Assembly (NCBI RefSeq): GCF_023053635.1
Contig: NC_086172.1
Location: 121,495,681-121,559,680 of the forward strand
DNA length: 64,000 bases
DNA from: Elgaria multicarinata webbii
Lineage: Eukaryota; Chordata; Lepidosauria; Squamata; Anguidae
Reading direction: 5' to 3'
Shown: positions 35,815 to 46,350 of the stretch, piece after piece
Numbering within the stretch: position 1 is the first letter of the stretch
Layout: each line of letters opens with the position of its first letter
Translations under genes and position numbers: made by a program
Notes under the pieces: generated by a model
Told to the model about the DNA's origin: nothing
Seen by the model: only the letters and a program-made list of their open reading frames with translations
Database searches by the model: none

Positions 35815-36364
35815 CTGTTTCCAAAGCTTAAGAAATTGATGTTTCTATTATCTCACCAATGGTGCGCAGAGAAGTTCCTTTCAGTGTGCTGTTTACCTGC
35901 CACCTCAGTTAAAAAAGGATGCTGGTAAGCAGAATAGGATTCAGAGAAAAACTAAAAAGATAATAAACAGCCTGGAAAGGGAATTCGATTAAAACAGACT
36001 GAAGGGACCAGCCTGTTAAATACAGAGAAAGGGATAATATGCTGCCAGCATTCAAATATTTAATAAGACCCCAGACAGCAATAAAAGTAACTAATATTTA
36101 CTCCTCTAAGACAAGAAACAGTGAATATAAACTACAGGCATTTGTAGAATTTATTTCCTTAGATTTACAGGAAGAACACAATGGACAGGTATCTGTCAGA
36201 TATTATTTGTGGTATTCCCTGCCTTAGGGAATAAACTTGAACTACTGAGATCTCAAACGCTACAGTTTGAGCAGAGATGAAGAAGATTAGTAATATCTAT
36301 AGTCTGTTATCCTACCCTCAGAAATATGTTTCCTTAAGTTTGGGGAGGGAACAAATTTAAGGCT

Positions 36365-36432
36365 GCAGTCCTATCACCACTTTCTTGGGAGACTTCCTTC
36401 TGAGTACACATGTATAGGGTTGTGCTGTTGAA
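36365..36432. mobile_element. GCAATCCTA-type fold-back relic
   Basis: GGCTGCAGTCCTATCACCAC and TTCCTTCTGAGTACACATGT, then ATAGGGTTGTGCTG, keep the outer arms of the palindromic family. Confidence 0.5.
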
Positions 36433-36809
36433 TAGCTTCATAACTTACTTGAGCTTTATCGTGCAGTTTTGCAGAGCCCTACACATGTGGAAGAACAGAG
36501 TAGAGGTTAAATTTGATTCTGAGTAATTTCAGACAGCCATCTAACTTATTCAAAAGCATGCATACTTCAATGCATCTTTACAGTGTATTTTTTTTAGCAA
36601 GGTGACCATTTTATTATAGAAAGGAGAGCTGAGTAGAACTCCTTCTCCAAATGATCTGCTCCATGTCCTCTGTCCCCACCACCCACTTATTCCTTATCAC
36701 AATGCTCTCTCTTCTAAATACATGCTGAATAGTCCCTTATTCTTTGAAAAAAATTGATCAAGCATAATAAATGCTGCTAAGCTAAAGTGCGAATTTCATG
36801 GTATAGCGC

Positions 36810-36865
36810 ATGCAGGTACATTGATGGTGCTATATAAATAAATAATAATAATAATAATAACATAT

Positions 36866-36897
<32 letters not shown>

Positions 36898-36898
36898 C
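36810..36898 (+). repeat. Retroposon 3' end with (AAT)n and (CA)n
   Basis: GTACATTGATGGTGCTATAT is followed by AAATAAATAAT, an (AAT)n run at 36838-36860 and a (CA)n run to 36897. The head is the same short 3' end seen at 62981 and, inverted, at 42310. Confidence 0.75.
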
Positions 36899-37195
36899 AG
36901 TCCACAGGTTTTGAAAAGTTATATAAACACTTTTTCCAATGACAGGGAAAGGAAAAACTATATTCCAATTCTGGTGTGAAATATTACATTAGGTAGAGTT
37001 CTAAGAAATATGAAGAAGCACATTGAGTTCTCAGGAAAACTATATATCTTCTTCCCTGTGTACAAAATAGGATGCATGGTTCACAATCCTCATCACATTA
37101 ATTGTTTCAGACCCATTCTTGCCACGCCACCTAAAGAAAGATGCCAGGAATGGGATTTCAATAACATTCTTTGGAGTGTTTTTAAATGGCTTACC

Positions 37196-37196
<1 letters not shown>

Positions 37197-37226
<30 letters not shown>

Positions 37227-37460
37227 TATGTCTTGCCCTCCTCTCCCTCTGGATCGAGGCAGGGAACAACATCAAATACAAAAATACTATAAAATACATA
37301 AAACTGATTTTTAAAAATATAAAACTAATACATTATTAAAATAACAGCCAGACATCTTAAAATTTGACTGGGTAGGCCTTTTAAATTCAGGAAGACTGTT
37401 AAGTTAGCAAATCTCTCCCGGCAGGCCATTCCAGTCTGGGAGCGGCAGAAGACAAGGAAA
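37197..37460 (-). mobile_element. (AAT)n and LINE-derived repeat
   Basis: An (AAT)n run (37197-37226) leads into ATATGTCTTGCCCTCCTCTC, an A-rich block of ATAAAATACATAAAACTG type, then GTAGGCCTTTTAAATTCAGG and GGCAGGCCATTCCAGTCTGG. The order matches an antisense L2-like 3' region. Confidence 0.5.
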
Positions 37461-38689
37461 TATTACAAACTACACTTCCCTTTAACAACTACATACAGCT
37501 CCCAAATACGTATTTTATTTTACGGTGCCCAAAAACAGACAGAAGGCTTATTTATATGATCTTACAAAGTGTCCCTCAACTATATTTCCCTCTGACCATA
37601 ATGCTACATCAAAATCCCACAGGCCAGCATAGACTAGATAGGGGAAAGCATTGTGCTTTTAAGATGAGGAGGAAATGTCTTGTGTGCCCTAAATAATGTT
37701 TTGTTAATTTCTTGTGTGATATTCCAAACAGTGAAGTGAAATTTACGATGTTTTTTAATTATGTACACAATCAGTGCATTGCCTACTGGAGAGGAAGAAT
37801 TCAGCACCTTCAAAACTAAATTAAATGACCAAAAATGAAAATGCCTGTGAAGTGGCAGAGATGTTATTACAAAAGCAAAACCTAAATCTTGCTAGTGATC
37901 ACCACTCTTGTTATTAGAAGGTCTAGTTAAAGCCTCAATACAGGGCAGAGTCTCTCCTATGATATTAAACAATAGATACAGGTAAGAGTGGATGCAGGTA
38001 CTTCTGCCCTTCCCCCCACACCACAGTTCACCCCATTCAGCAGGGTCGCCTGACTCTCAGTGTAACCCTTTCAGGGGATTAGAAGAGCTGACATGATTAG
38101 GAGGGGGCAGGGAACTCCCCTTCTGCCAGTGCAGTTGATCCAGCCTAAATCTAGATCCAAACCATAATCTTCACATAGCCTTCTTCCATACAATACTGAT
38201 TGTATGATTACATTTAAAACTGGTGCAGGAAAATGGCATCTTTACAAAAACAAAAATACTACAATTCTTTCCTAGTAAGATAGTCTTTTTCTGCAACAGA
38301 TGCACCAGCTGACGTACAGTGATTGGATCCCTTCAATCACTGATAATTTTACAGGCACTGCACAATAAAATGATGGCTTGGAAAGAACACTCAAGAAATT
38401 CGTATTTTAAGATTTAGCCTAAGACTGCACAGCAAAGATTATCTTGCTGTCCTACTTATACCTCATGCCATGCCACCTTAGATGGTATTTTGTAATAACT
38501 AAAAGCAATTCAGAAATTAAAACTAGACTAAAAAGAAAACATGGAGGCGTTAATGTTTTTGTTTGTTTCTGTTGTGTGCATGTGCACATATGTAGTGGTA
38601 ACTCACCAAATTAGACTTTTCCCTTGCATTCATTCTCTTACATATATATGTACACCCAGAAGGGCAAATGTCTGATTTACAGGGCAATC

Positions 38690-38770
38690 TTCAGCACATT
38701 TGCTCAGGAGTACCTCTCACTATGCTCAACAGAGCTTACTGCAAAAAAAACATCCATAGGATTGCAGCCT
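38690..38770. mobile_element. GCAATCCTA-type fold-back relic
   Basis: AGGGCAATCTTCAGCACATT, TGCTCAGGAGTACC, AGAGCTTACTGC and CATAGGATTGCAGCCT mark both arms of the family. Confidence 0.55.
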
Positions 38771-38835
38771 TATTCTCACATGAAATATTCGTGGTGACCA
38801 CAGTAGCCGACACTCCCCCTGTACAGAGATACCTC

Positions 38836-38925
38836 TAACAGTGCAACCCCATGCATATTTACTCAGATGTAAGCCCGTGTTCAATGCCGTTTACTCCGAG
38901 GTAAATGTACCCAGGATTGCGATGA
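38836..38925. mobile_element. GCAATCCTA-type fold-back element
   Basis: AGTGCAACCCCATGCATATT and TACTCAGATGTAAGCCCGTG face CCGTTTACTCCGAGGTAAAT and GTACCCAGGATTGCGATGAA. The two halves pair around a TTCAATG-like centre. Confidence 0.6.
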
Positions 38926-39149
38926 AACTATATTTTGGACCAAAGCGATAGCATTACAGCCCCATCTCTCTACCTCTGAAGAGAGAAAGAGAAACACGAG
39001 AAGAGGAAAACGGGGGCGTGGAAGGAGAAACTGTGCGAGAGTGTTTACGTGTGCTAAGAACAACAAAAAACAGAAAAGGCTTTTTAAAAATCAAATTAAG
39101 TTGGCAGAGGCAGCAGAAGCAAACCACCTCTGCCTCTCTACACAGAGGC

Positions 39150-39870
39150 CTCCTACTATTCAGATAGCCCCGGAAACTGCAGTGGGTGGGCCTGGGCCTG
39201 GGAGTCTCGCTACGCGGGTCCCAAGAAGGAAGGCCAGTGATTGGGGCAAGACGGCTCTCCCGGCGAGGGACGGAGATGCGGCAACAACCGGGGAGCCTCC
39301 TTGGGAGAAGTCCGCGGGCGGAACTCGACGCCGGCCAGGCCCACCTTCCTCCAAAGCCCTCACGGCTCGCCAGACGGCACGGACTCCCCCGCTGGCCAAC
39401 CCCACCCACCCGTTTAGGGCCGCCGCCGCCGCCGCTGCCTCTTCCCGCCGGCTTGAGAGGACCTGGAACCCCCGGAGAGGAACCAGGCCCAGCGCCTCTA
39501 GGCCCGGAGCCTACCTGGGGCAGGGAGTGACCAAGGCCTGGCGCACTCGGGTCCCGGAAAGGACCGGAGCGGTGTAGGGCGGCGGGTACCGAATAGGTCG
39601 GAGCCTGGTCCGGGGGAAGGGGGGGAAACAACCCAAATCCGACGGCGATCTTCCCCCGCCTTCGTCTCCCACTGCAGCTTCTAACGCCGCTGCCGCTCCG
39701 TGTTACTACCAAGGCGAGGTTTGCCTAGTCGAGCGCCTAGCAGTTCGATTCCCGGAGCCGCCACGGACGAGCCCCGAGCCGATCGAACGGCAGAGGCAAA
39801 GAAAGTGGGAGTAGAGCTGACGAATGGAACGCAGAGCGCGAGATCGCTTAGCCCTCGTGTTTAGGAAGGT
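39150..39870. promoter_or_regulatory. AMBRA1: CpG-rich AMBRA1 promoter region
   Basis: The base composition changes sharply from AT-rich to G+C-rich with frequent CG, including a (GCC)n run at 39420-39436. It sits upstream of the AMBRA1 coding exons on the minus strand and contains the candidate exon 1 donor at 39515. No TATA box was seen. The long open frames on both strands here (such as 38954-39712 and 39041-39577) are what GC-rich DNA produces by chance. Confidence 0.75.
39515..39720 (-). other. AMBRA1: Probable AMBRA1 non-coding exon 1
   Basis: On the minus strand CTGCCCCAG|GTAGGCTCC is a strong donor at 39515 within the CpG island. The upstream limit is a guess, because the transcription start cannot be read from sequence. 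No protein-coding start that joins the AMBRA1 frame was identified here. Confidence 0.4.
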
Positions 39871-40354
39871 GGGGAAAGAGGCGGGACGTGTGGCGAACCC
39901 CGCCTGCAACCTGAGGATCCATGGCGCAATGCTTCCCCTTGCCTTTCCAGCATCCTTCGTACACACACCCGCCTATAACTGCCCCAGTGATCAACTTCCA
40001 GAGCAAGGCTTCGATCAAGTGTGGCGCTGTTACGAGACCGGGAGGACGGATAACTTCTCCCTCCTCCTGGTGGACCCCTTCTTTCTTGAGTTCCCCAAGA
40101 AAGGAATTGCTGAAAGGCTCCCACCAGTCAGGATGAACTTCTGTCCCACTACTTGGGGTGTTTCTGAACCCTATTGCCAAGGACGCCTCTCTTCAGCCCA
40201 GGCCTGGGAGGGGAGGTGCTTTGGACTTCCCTCCCCAAAGCCATGGAACAGAGAGCGTCTCAACCCCTTTAAAAAAACAACTTAAAACACAAGCTTTGTA
40301 ACCATGCGATCTTTCTGATGGGGAAAAGTTCAGTGAGAAATCGGATTTTAAAAC

Positions 40355-40655
40355 ATTTGGACGAAGAAAGCTGCCTTATACTGAGTCAGACCCTTGGTCC
40401 ATCTAGCCCAGTATTGTCAACACTGACTGGCAGCAATGGTTCTCCTGGGTTTGTTGTTTATTCGTTCAGTCGCTTCCGACTCTTCGTGACTTCATGGACC
40501 AGCCCACGCCAGAGCTTTCTGTCGGCTGTCGCCACCCCTAGCTCCCCCAAGGTCAAGTCGGCAGGGTTTTTTCCAGCCCTATCTGGAGATGCCAGGGATT
40601 GAATCTGAAACCTCTGGCATGCTAAGCACTTGCTTTACCAACTGAACTACGGTCC
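40355..40655 (-). mobile_element. tRNA-derived SINE interrupted by a BovB-like piece
   Basis: The plus strand reads AAGCTGCCTTATACTGAGTC, GACCCTTGGTCCATCTAGCC, GTATTGTCAACACTGACTGG, then after the insert CTGGAGATGCCAGGGATTG and ACCAACTGAACTACGGTCCC. The tRNA-like head with its box A and box B words is at the right. This is the best copy of the family in the window. Confidence 0.8.
40451..40559 (+). mobile_element. BovB-like LINE or SINE 3' fragment
   Basis: TCCGACTCTTCGTGACTTCA followed by TGGACCAGCCCACGCCAGAG matches the region shared by RTE-BovB LINEs and the SINEs that borrow their tail (in cattle the equivalent reads TCCGACTCTTTGCGACCCCA). It splits the tRNA-derived SINE, so it inserted later. 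Confidence 0.7.
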
Positions 40656-41265
40656 CTACGTCAACATAGCCAAAAGACCAAATATAAAAGTTGATTTGGG
40701 GGAAGGGAGAAATAGGGGGGCAGGGAAGACAATAATCACATATACATTGAATTTCATACACATTACCTACTTGAGTAGAGCCTTGGGTCTTAAAGCTTAT
40801 GCCAAGTTTTTTTGCAGAAAGGATGGTCAGAGAGAGCGAGAGCATCTAGCTTCCAGTCACCTGGTATATACGAAAGTTCTAGAAGGACAAGGGAAGGGAA
40901 TCTTTTTTATGGAGATCTCCGCTCAGTAAAAGCCAGCCCCTTAGCAGAAAGTGATGGTTGGTCTGTCCAACAATGCAGTAACCTCCATTTCTGATGCCTG
41001 TGGTCTAGCCAGCAAATCAGAAAATTACATAATAGCTGGACCCACCTTCTTAACGACTATAACTTCAAATACAAACAAAAAAGTGGTTGGAACAAGCCAG
41101 CCTATTCAAGAAATGAGATTAATGTTTTGTTCACATTTTGGTGGACAAAGAAGTAAGATAAGGGTAGATGAAACAACTATTCAGGTTGCCCAGCAGGGTG
41201 CCAACTGACCAGATGCTCTAGGGATACTGTGGATCTAGATCAGAAGTAAAGGTTTCTCACAGGCA

Positions 41266-41266
41266 C

Positions 41267-41321
<55 letters not shown>
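41266..41321. repeat. (ATT)n microsatellite
   Basis: About 18 uninterrupted ATT units followed by an A run. Confidence 0.95.
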
Positions 41322-41345
41322 TAAAAAAAAACACCTTGTAGAACT

Positions 41346-41474
41346 TTAGAGTGCAATCCTATACATATTAACAGAAAAAAGTCCTACAACTCCCACCCCA
41401 GCCAGCTTGGCAGAGACATGCTGAGAGTTGTAGGACTTTTTTTCTGTCTAAACATGCAAAGTATTGCACCCTAA
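41346..41474. mobile_element. 129-bp palindromic MITE
   Basis: Starts TTAGAGTGCAATCCTATACA and ends with the imperfect inverse TGCAAAGTATTGCACCCTAA. Inner arms AAAAAAGTCCTACAACTC and GAGTTGTAGGACTTTTTTT pair as well, giving about 45-bp arms. Related at its outer ends to the GCAATCCTA fold-back family. No coding sequence. Confidence 0.8.
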
Positions 41475-41511
41475 CATGACCAAAGGTGCCATTTTATATA
41501 CACTTTCCTTA

Positions 41512-41573
41512 GTTAAGCCCCATTGAACTCAATGAGTTCCTTCTGAGTACACATGTATAGGATTGCACTGTAA
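41512..41573. mobile_element. GCAATCCTA-type fold-back relic
   Basis: TTAAGCCCCATTGAACTCAA, TGAGTTCCTTCTGAGTACAC and ATGTATAGGATTGCACTG form one half and the centre of the palindrome. Confidence 0.6.
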
Positions 41574-41766
41574 TTTATTATGAGGCTATCCAACTCTAAT
41601 TGTGTTGTTTTTAAGAAAGTCATAAATCAACAACACCCCAAGAACACATTTAATTCCTGCAGTAAGTTTCTTCAAAAAATAATAATATTACTGTATTTAC
41701 CAGATACAGACTGTTCACTGACAAAGAATAAAAGAACATGTTTCTATAGTTCCCAAAGCTATTTTC

Positions 41767-41770
41767 TCTA

Positions 41771-41815
<45 letters not shown>
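41767..41815. repeat. (CT)n(CA)n microsatellite
   Basis: A CT run passes directly into a CA run. Confidence 0.9.
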
Positions 41816-41934
41816 TACATTTCACTATTATTTTATTTAATACTAGCTGTACCCGGCCACGCATTGCTGTGGCTCAGTCTGGTTAAATGGAAAAGAAAGA
41901 AAAGAGAAAGAGCACGTTTCTAATATGTTTAATT

Positions 41935-42251
41935 TCACAATGCTTGTGGGTATACAATATTTTTTGTTGTTCTATTGTCTGTGCAGATATAGAGATTGTC
42001 TGGTTTGCCGACTCTAGAACACGCAGCATATAATTGTCCATGTGAGAACCAATCCGTGTCTAGATGTAAACGGCACAATTCTAAAGATTGGCCCTGAGCT
42101 TTGTTGATGGTGATTGCAAACGCCAATCTGTGCAGCTGGACACGCATATTTGTAGTTAATTTTAACGTCTTTATGTGTCGCCACAAAGTAGAGTATTTCA
42201 GGCAAGCATTTATTTCATCCGCTGGTGTCGAGCGAGGAATTATTATTATTA

Positions 42252-42282
<31 letters not shown>

Positions 42283-43700
42283 TTTATATAGCACCATCAA
42301 TGTACATGGTGCATAAAGGCAGGTAATGTTTGCCTGAAATCTCCGGCAAGCAATATTAATGCGTTCCCAAATGGTCTGATGTTTCCACGCAAATCTTGCA
42401 ATGATCGATCAAGAGCCCCGAGCGATTTTTTGTGCACCATTGTGCATTCATCCCAAACCATAAGTTTGCATTTCTGCAATACTTTTCCCATGCCGGATGC
42501 TTTGGAAATGTTGCACGTGGGAGTTTCAATGAATTGCATGTTCAATGGCAATTTCAAAGTGGAATGAGCAGTTCTTCCACCTGGTAGCAATGTCGCAGCT
42601 ATTCCGGACGACGCAAGAGCTAAGGCTATGTCATTTTGGGATCGAATTGCTGCCAGAAGCAATGTAATTAGGAACGTTTTACCAGTTCCTCCTGGCGCAT
42701 CTAAGAAGAACATTTCTCCAACCCCGTTATTGACAGTTTGCATTATTTGATCGTAAATGCCATTTTGCTCAAGCGTTAGCTTAGGAATATTTGATTGCAC
42801 ATACGACAAAAGATCACCCGTGTTGTAATTTTGTTCACGACGCAATTCTACATCGAACGAAGCAGGAGCACATTGATTCAGTGATGGCATTCCCAATCGA
42901 TTGAGAACTTTGTTTGCAATTTCTAAGCACAAATCTTCAATCATTATCAACGCTTCGTTGTAGATTTCTGCTGTGAAATCCATGTTCATATTTGAATTTT
43001 CCTTGCGTATTCGACGGAAAATATCTTCAGCCATGTGCAATTTATATTTCTCCCATAACTCTGTTGGAGATGAAGGAGAGCAGGCGGTCAATATGATTGC
43101 AAACAATGCACAAATTTGATTTGGATGTGACGTGTTGTACGCATCATTAATGCATACATCCCAGTGTCAGTCGTTCTCCAATAAATTCAGAGCTTGACAT
43201 GCACTGCAGAAAGTGGCATGTGTAACGCCATTGACAATTCTCAATTGCTGGAAAGACATTGGACCCGGCACATTTATCAACAGCATGCGAAGAAAGAAGC
43301 ATTCATCTTGATTGGGATGCACGGTGTACAGTCTGCCTATCGTAGTGTCTTTGAATACGCCAGGTTGTCCGTCGACTCGCTCTCCTCGTTTGCGTCGTTC
43401 AAATTATTTTCTACTCGCATTCCATGTGTAATACGTAGGCACTTCCGAATACAGCAGTGTTTTCGCAAACGCGTCATTTTGACATAACGTGAAGAAAGCA
43501 GTTAACGTTGTAGCCAGTGGATTCAGGGCTATTTGTTGCACATTTGCAGCTGTGAAATAAACGCGTTGTCCATTTTCTAGATGTACTGCTAAGTGAACAA
43601 CAGCTGGACTTCGTTCATGTATGGGAAATGAAAGAATTCACCATACAGCTTCATTGCTGCTTATGTATCTTCCAGCCTGACCAGCATGTGTTGCTTTTAC
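41935..43700 (-). pseudogene. Helitron Pif1-like helicase relic
   Basis: Minus-strand blocks in order: a linker with RYISSNEAVW and FPIHERSPAVVHL (43540-43690), FLRMLLINVPGPMSFQQLRI near 43250-43310, Walker A DAPGGTGKTFL, Walker B-like LMVWDECTMVHKKSL, GDFRQTLP, then ITINKAQGQSLE and YAACSRVGKPDNLYI. These are the motifs of Helitron Pif1-family helicases, which unwind DNA during rolling-circle transposition. The longest uninterrupted frame is 42297-43106. A stop lies just upstream of it (in the LLENDWHWDVC-like block near 43170), another in the linker near 43640, and a nested repeat cuts the gene at 42239-42338. Non-functional. Confidence 0.85.
42239..42338 (-). mobile_element. Short retroposon end nested in the Helitron
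   Basis: (ATT)n and (TTTA)n then TATATAGCACCATCAATGTA and CATGGTGCATAAAGGCAG. It separates the GDFRQTLP block from the later helicase motifs. GCACCAT and ATGGTGC form a 7-bp stem. Same end as at 20826, 36810 and 62981. Confidence 0.75.
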
Positions 43701-43744
43701 GTCCAACAGATGGCTGTGTTTTTCCAAAAAAGAATGTTTTTACC

Positions 43745-44010
43745 TGTCACAGGTGTGGTGAGGAGGTTAGTGGGTTTTGGCCCCTCTGCTAGGCCGGAAT
43801 CTCCTGGCAGTTACCTTTCTTCAGAACTTGGAACTTCCATAGAAGGCCGCAGTTCCAAGAAACATTGCTAGATGGCGCCAAATAGGAAAGACCATGGAAA
43901 TAGGAGAGAAGGCAGAGGCAGTGGATTGGCCTACTGGTTGGTGATGTCACAATGACTTCTCTCCTATTTGCATAAGTGGCTTGGAGGAGGCCTCTGGGCT
44001 TTTATATACC
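43745..44010 (+). promoter_or_regulatory. Promoter-like foreign segment inside the Helitron
   Basis: This G+C-richer segment replaces the place where the Rep part should be. It contains, in order on the plus strand, an inverted CCAAT box (ATTGG, 43925-43929), a CRE-like TGATGTCA (43942-43949), an octamer ATTTGCAT (43966-43973) and a TATA-like TTTATATA (44001-44008), with 27 bases between the octamer and the TATA. It begins TGTCACAG. It could be a captured host promoter or the fossil end of another element. Activity is not shown. Confidence 0.4.
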
Positions 44011-44186
44011 CTATTTCTTCGATTCTAAGACACACTTTTGTCCCCATCTATAATATAGTTACATAAAAACACGAGCGTATTCGAATGCAACGTTGTGTCA
44101 AAATTTCAAAGCAATCGGTGAAGAACTTTCGGAGATTTTAGATTAGGAACAAACAAACATTTACATTTTTATTTATATAGATAGAT

Positions 44187-44497
44187 TTGTGTTTGTATCC
44201 CACTTTTCCTCCAAAACAAAGATCCTTGTGGCACCTTAAAGGCTAACACTTTAATTTTGGCATAAGTGCTTGTGGACTAGAGTCCACAAAAGCTTATGCC
44301 ACAATAAATGTGTTAGTCTTTGAAGTACACAAGCCTTTTTGTTGTTTTTGCTGCAATAGACTAACAGAGCTACCCTCTGCCTTTCCTCAAGGACCTCAAG
44401 GTGGCATGCCTGGTTCTTCCTCCCCATGTTACCCTCAAAGCAACCCTGTGAGGTAGGTTAGGCTACCTGAGAGACATTGACTGGCCCAAGGCCACTC
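44187..44497. mobile_element. Two nested interspersed repeats
   Basis: The outer repeat reads GTTTGTATCCCACTTTTCCT, resumes at about 44384 with CTTTCCTCAAGGACCTCAAG and ends AACCCTGTGAGGTAGGTTAG..CTGGCCCAAGGCCACTCAA. The inner one (about 44212-44383) starts AACAAAGATCCTTGTGGCAC and ends CAATAGACTAACAGAGCTAC. Related inner pieces occur at 57168-57245 and 62412-62510. The families are familiar sauropsid repeats that I cannot name with certainty. Confidence 0.55.
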
Positions 44498-44498
44498 A

Positions 44499-44639
44499 AG
44501 CCACAGCTAGACCTAAGGTTTATCCTTGGATCATCCAGGGTTTGCCCCTGCCTGAGCACTGGATCCCCTGTGTGTCACCTAGATGAACAAGTTTGACCCC
44601 TGGATGATGCAGGGATAAACCTTAGGTCTAGCTATGGCC
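44499..44639. mobile_element. 141-bp palindromic MITE (copy 1)
   Basis: The left arm GCCACAGCTAGACCTAAGG and the right arm CCTTAGGTCTAGCTATGGC are inverse with one mismatch, and pairing continues through TTTATCC..GGATAAA and ATCATCCAGGG. The flanking trinucleotide is TCA on both sides. It differs from the copy at 48110-48250 at 6 of 141 positions. Confidence 0.85.
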
Positions 44640-46350
44640 TCAGTGAATGTCATGGCTGGGCAGGGTCTCCCAACCCCTAGTTTTTGGACAGGTCCATGCA
44701 ACCACCTCCTTATTGGATCCTTGCCCCTCTTGGCTAATAAAAGCTAGTGGGGATGGAACAGCCTGCTGGGCCAAGGAAGTGGTTAATGCCTCTTTGCAAG
44801 AGGGAGTGGTCCCAGGCTGTCTGAAAGAGGCAGTAGTGAGACCACTCCTGAAGAAATCTTCCTTGGACCTGGAAAATCTCAGTAACTACAGGCCGGTGGC
44901 AAATGTTCCATTCCTGGGCAAGGTCCTTGAGCAGGTGTTTGCAGGCCAGCTCCAGACACTCTTGGATGAGACTGATTATCTGGGTCTATTTCAGTCGGGT
45001 TTCAGGCCTGATTTTGGCACGGAAACTGCCTTGGTCGCCTTGTATGATGACCTATATCAGGAGAAAGACAGGGGGAGTGCGACTCTGTTGATTCTCCTTG
45101 ATCTCTCAGCGTCTTTCAATGTCATTGACCATGATATCCTTCTGGAACGACTGGCTAAGTTGGGAGTGGGAGGTACTGCATTGTAGTGGTTCTGCTCCTA
45201 CTTGGCTGGTCAGCTCCAGGTGGTGCTTGGGGAACATTACTTGGCCCTGTGGATTCTATAGTATGGGGTTCCACAAGGGTCAGTCTTGTCCCCCATGCTG
45301 TTTAACATTGACATGAAATCGTTGGGTGCAGTCATCCAGAGTTTTGGAGTACGTTGTCATCAGTACCTTTTCATCTTCATCAGATGAGGCTGTGGATGTG
45401 CTGATCTGGTGCCTGACTGCGACTATGGACAGGATGAGGGCTAATAAACTGAAGTTTAATCCAGACAAGACTGAGATGCTGCTAGTGGGTGGTTCTGCTG
45501 ACCGGATAGTGGGTGTTCAACCTGTTCTGGATGGGGTTGCACTCCCCCTGAAGGAGCAGGTTCGTAGCTTGGGGGTTCTCCTAGAACCATCTCTGTCACT
45601 TGAGGCTCAGGTGGCCTCGGTGGCACGGAGTGCCTTTCACCAACTTTGTTTGGGGGCCCAGCTACACCCCTATCTGGACAGGGATAACTTAGCTTCAGTT
45701 GTCCATGCTCTGGTAACCTCAAAATTAGATTACTGCAATGCACTCTACGTGGGGCTGCCTTTGAAGACGATTCGGAAGCTACAGTCTGTGCAAAATGCAA
45801 AATGCAGCAGCCAGATTGATAACCAGAACCAGAACGTTCAAACATATAAGACTGATTCTGGCCTGCTTGCATTGGCTGCCTATATGTTTCCAAGCCAAAT
45901 TCAAGGTGCTGGTTTTAACCTATAAAGGCTTACAGGCTTGGGACCACAATACCTGACGGAACGCCTCTCCCAACACCTCCTCCAAGTGCCTACTCCGAGG
46001 GAAGCTCAGAGGATGGCAACAAGGGGGAGGGCCTTTGCAGTGGTGTTCCCCCCCCCCCCACAATTATGGAATGCCCTGAGGCTCTCCTGGCACCAACATT
46101 GTTATGTTTTCGGCACCAGGTAAAGACTTTTCTCTTCTGCCAGGAATTTAACAACATATGCTGAGTTATTGTTTTTTAACTGACCCCAGAATAGTTGTTT
46201 TAAATGGATATTGTTTTTATGCTTTTGATGGTTTTAAATTTTTGTATATTTGTTTTTAATGTTCACCATTTTTAACTTTTGCAAACCGCCCAGAGAGCTT
46301 CGGCTATGGGGCAGTATATAAATGTAATAAATAAATAAATAAATAAATAA
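44640..46350 (+). mobile_element. L2-type LINE, longest copy (1.7 kb)
   Basis: Covers most of the reverse transcriptase: [96 protein letters not shown], then MRANKLKFNPDKTEMLLVGG, RSLGVLLEPSLSLEAQV, LDYCNALYVGLPLKTIRKLQ and the stem-loop plus (AATA)n tail at 46270-46350. The catalytic YADD box is lost (QYLFIFIR in its place), with stops near 45184 and 45259 and frame shifts later. It starts right next to the MITE at 44499-44639. Confidence 0.9.

Larger units (their letters stand above)
33405..39514 (-). other. AMBRA1: AMBRA1 intron 1
   Basis: Holds fold-back elements (35095-35255, 35712-35814 and several GCAATCCTA-type relics), a short retroposon end with AAT and CA runs (36810-36898), and an L2-like 3' region (37197-37460). 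Bases 33405-34670 and 37470-38680 show nothing recognised. Confidence 0.65.
41843..44181 (-). mobile_element. Helitron with both termini, internally deleted
   Basis: Read on the minus strand the element starts TCTATATAAATAAAAATG at 44181 and ends in CTAG at 41843. It is flanked by A on the left and T on the right, the A|T target typical of Helitrons. Ten bases before the CTAG lies a short hairpin (CCAC..GTGG, 41857-41872). The inside carries the helicase half of a Rep-helicase protein. The HUH Rep domain was not found, so the copy is not autonomous. It holds an AAT-tailed repeat (42239-42338) and a promoter-like foreign segment (43745-44010). Confidence 0.85.

Noticed and set aside
38954-39712. 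252-codon and shorter frames on both strands in the AMBRA1 CpG island
   Set aside because: High G+C removes stop codons by chance; the composition is arginine-, proline- and glycine-rich on both strands and no domain is seen.
40191-40290. LINE tail (FKKQLKT-like words) at the right of the AMBRA1 island
   Set aside because: Only a few residues resemble the L2 end and no stem-loop or tail follows; too weak to list.
43745-44046. Fossil solo LTR inside the Helitron
   Set aside because: It starts TGTCACAG and has a TATA-like box, but no second terminus, polyadenylation signal or flanking duplication was seen, so no LTR call was made.
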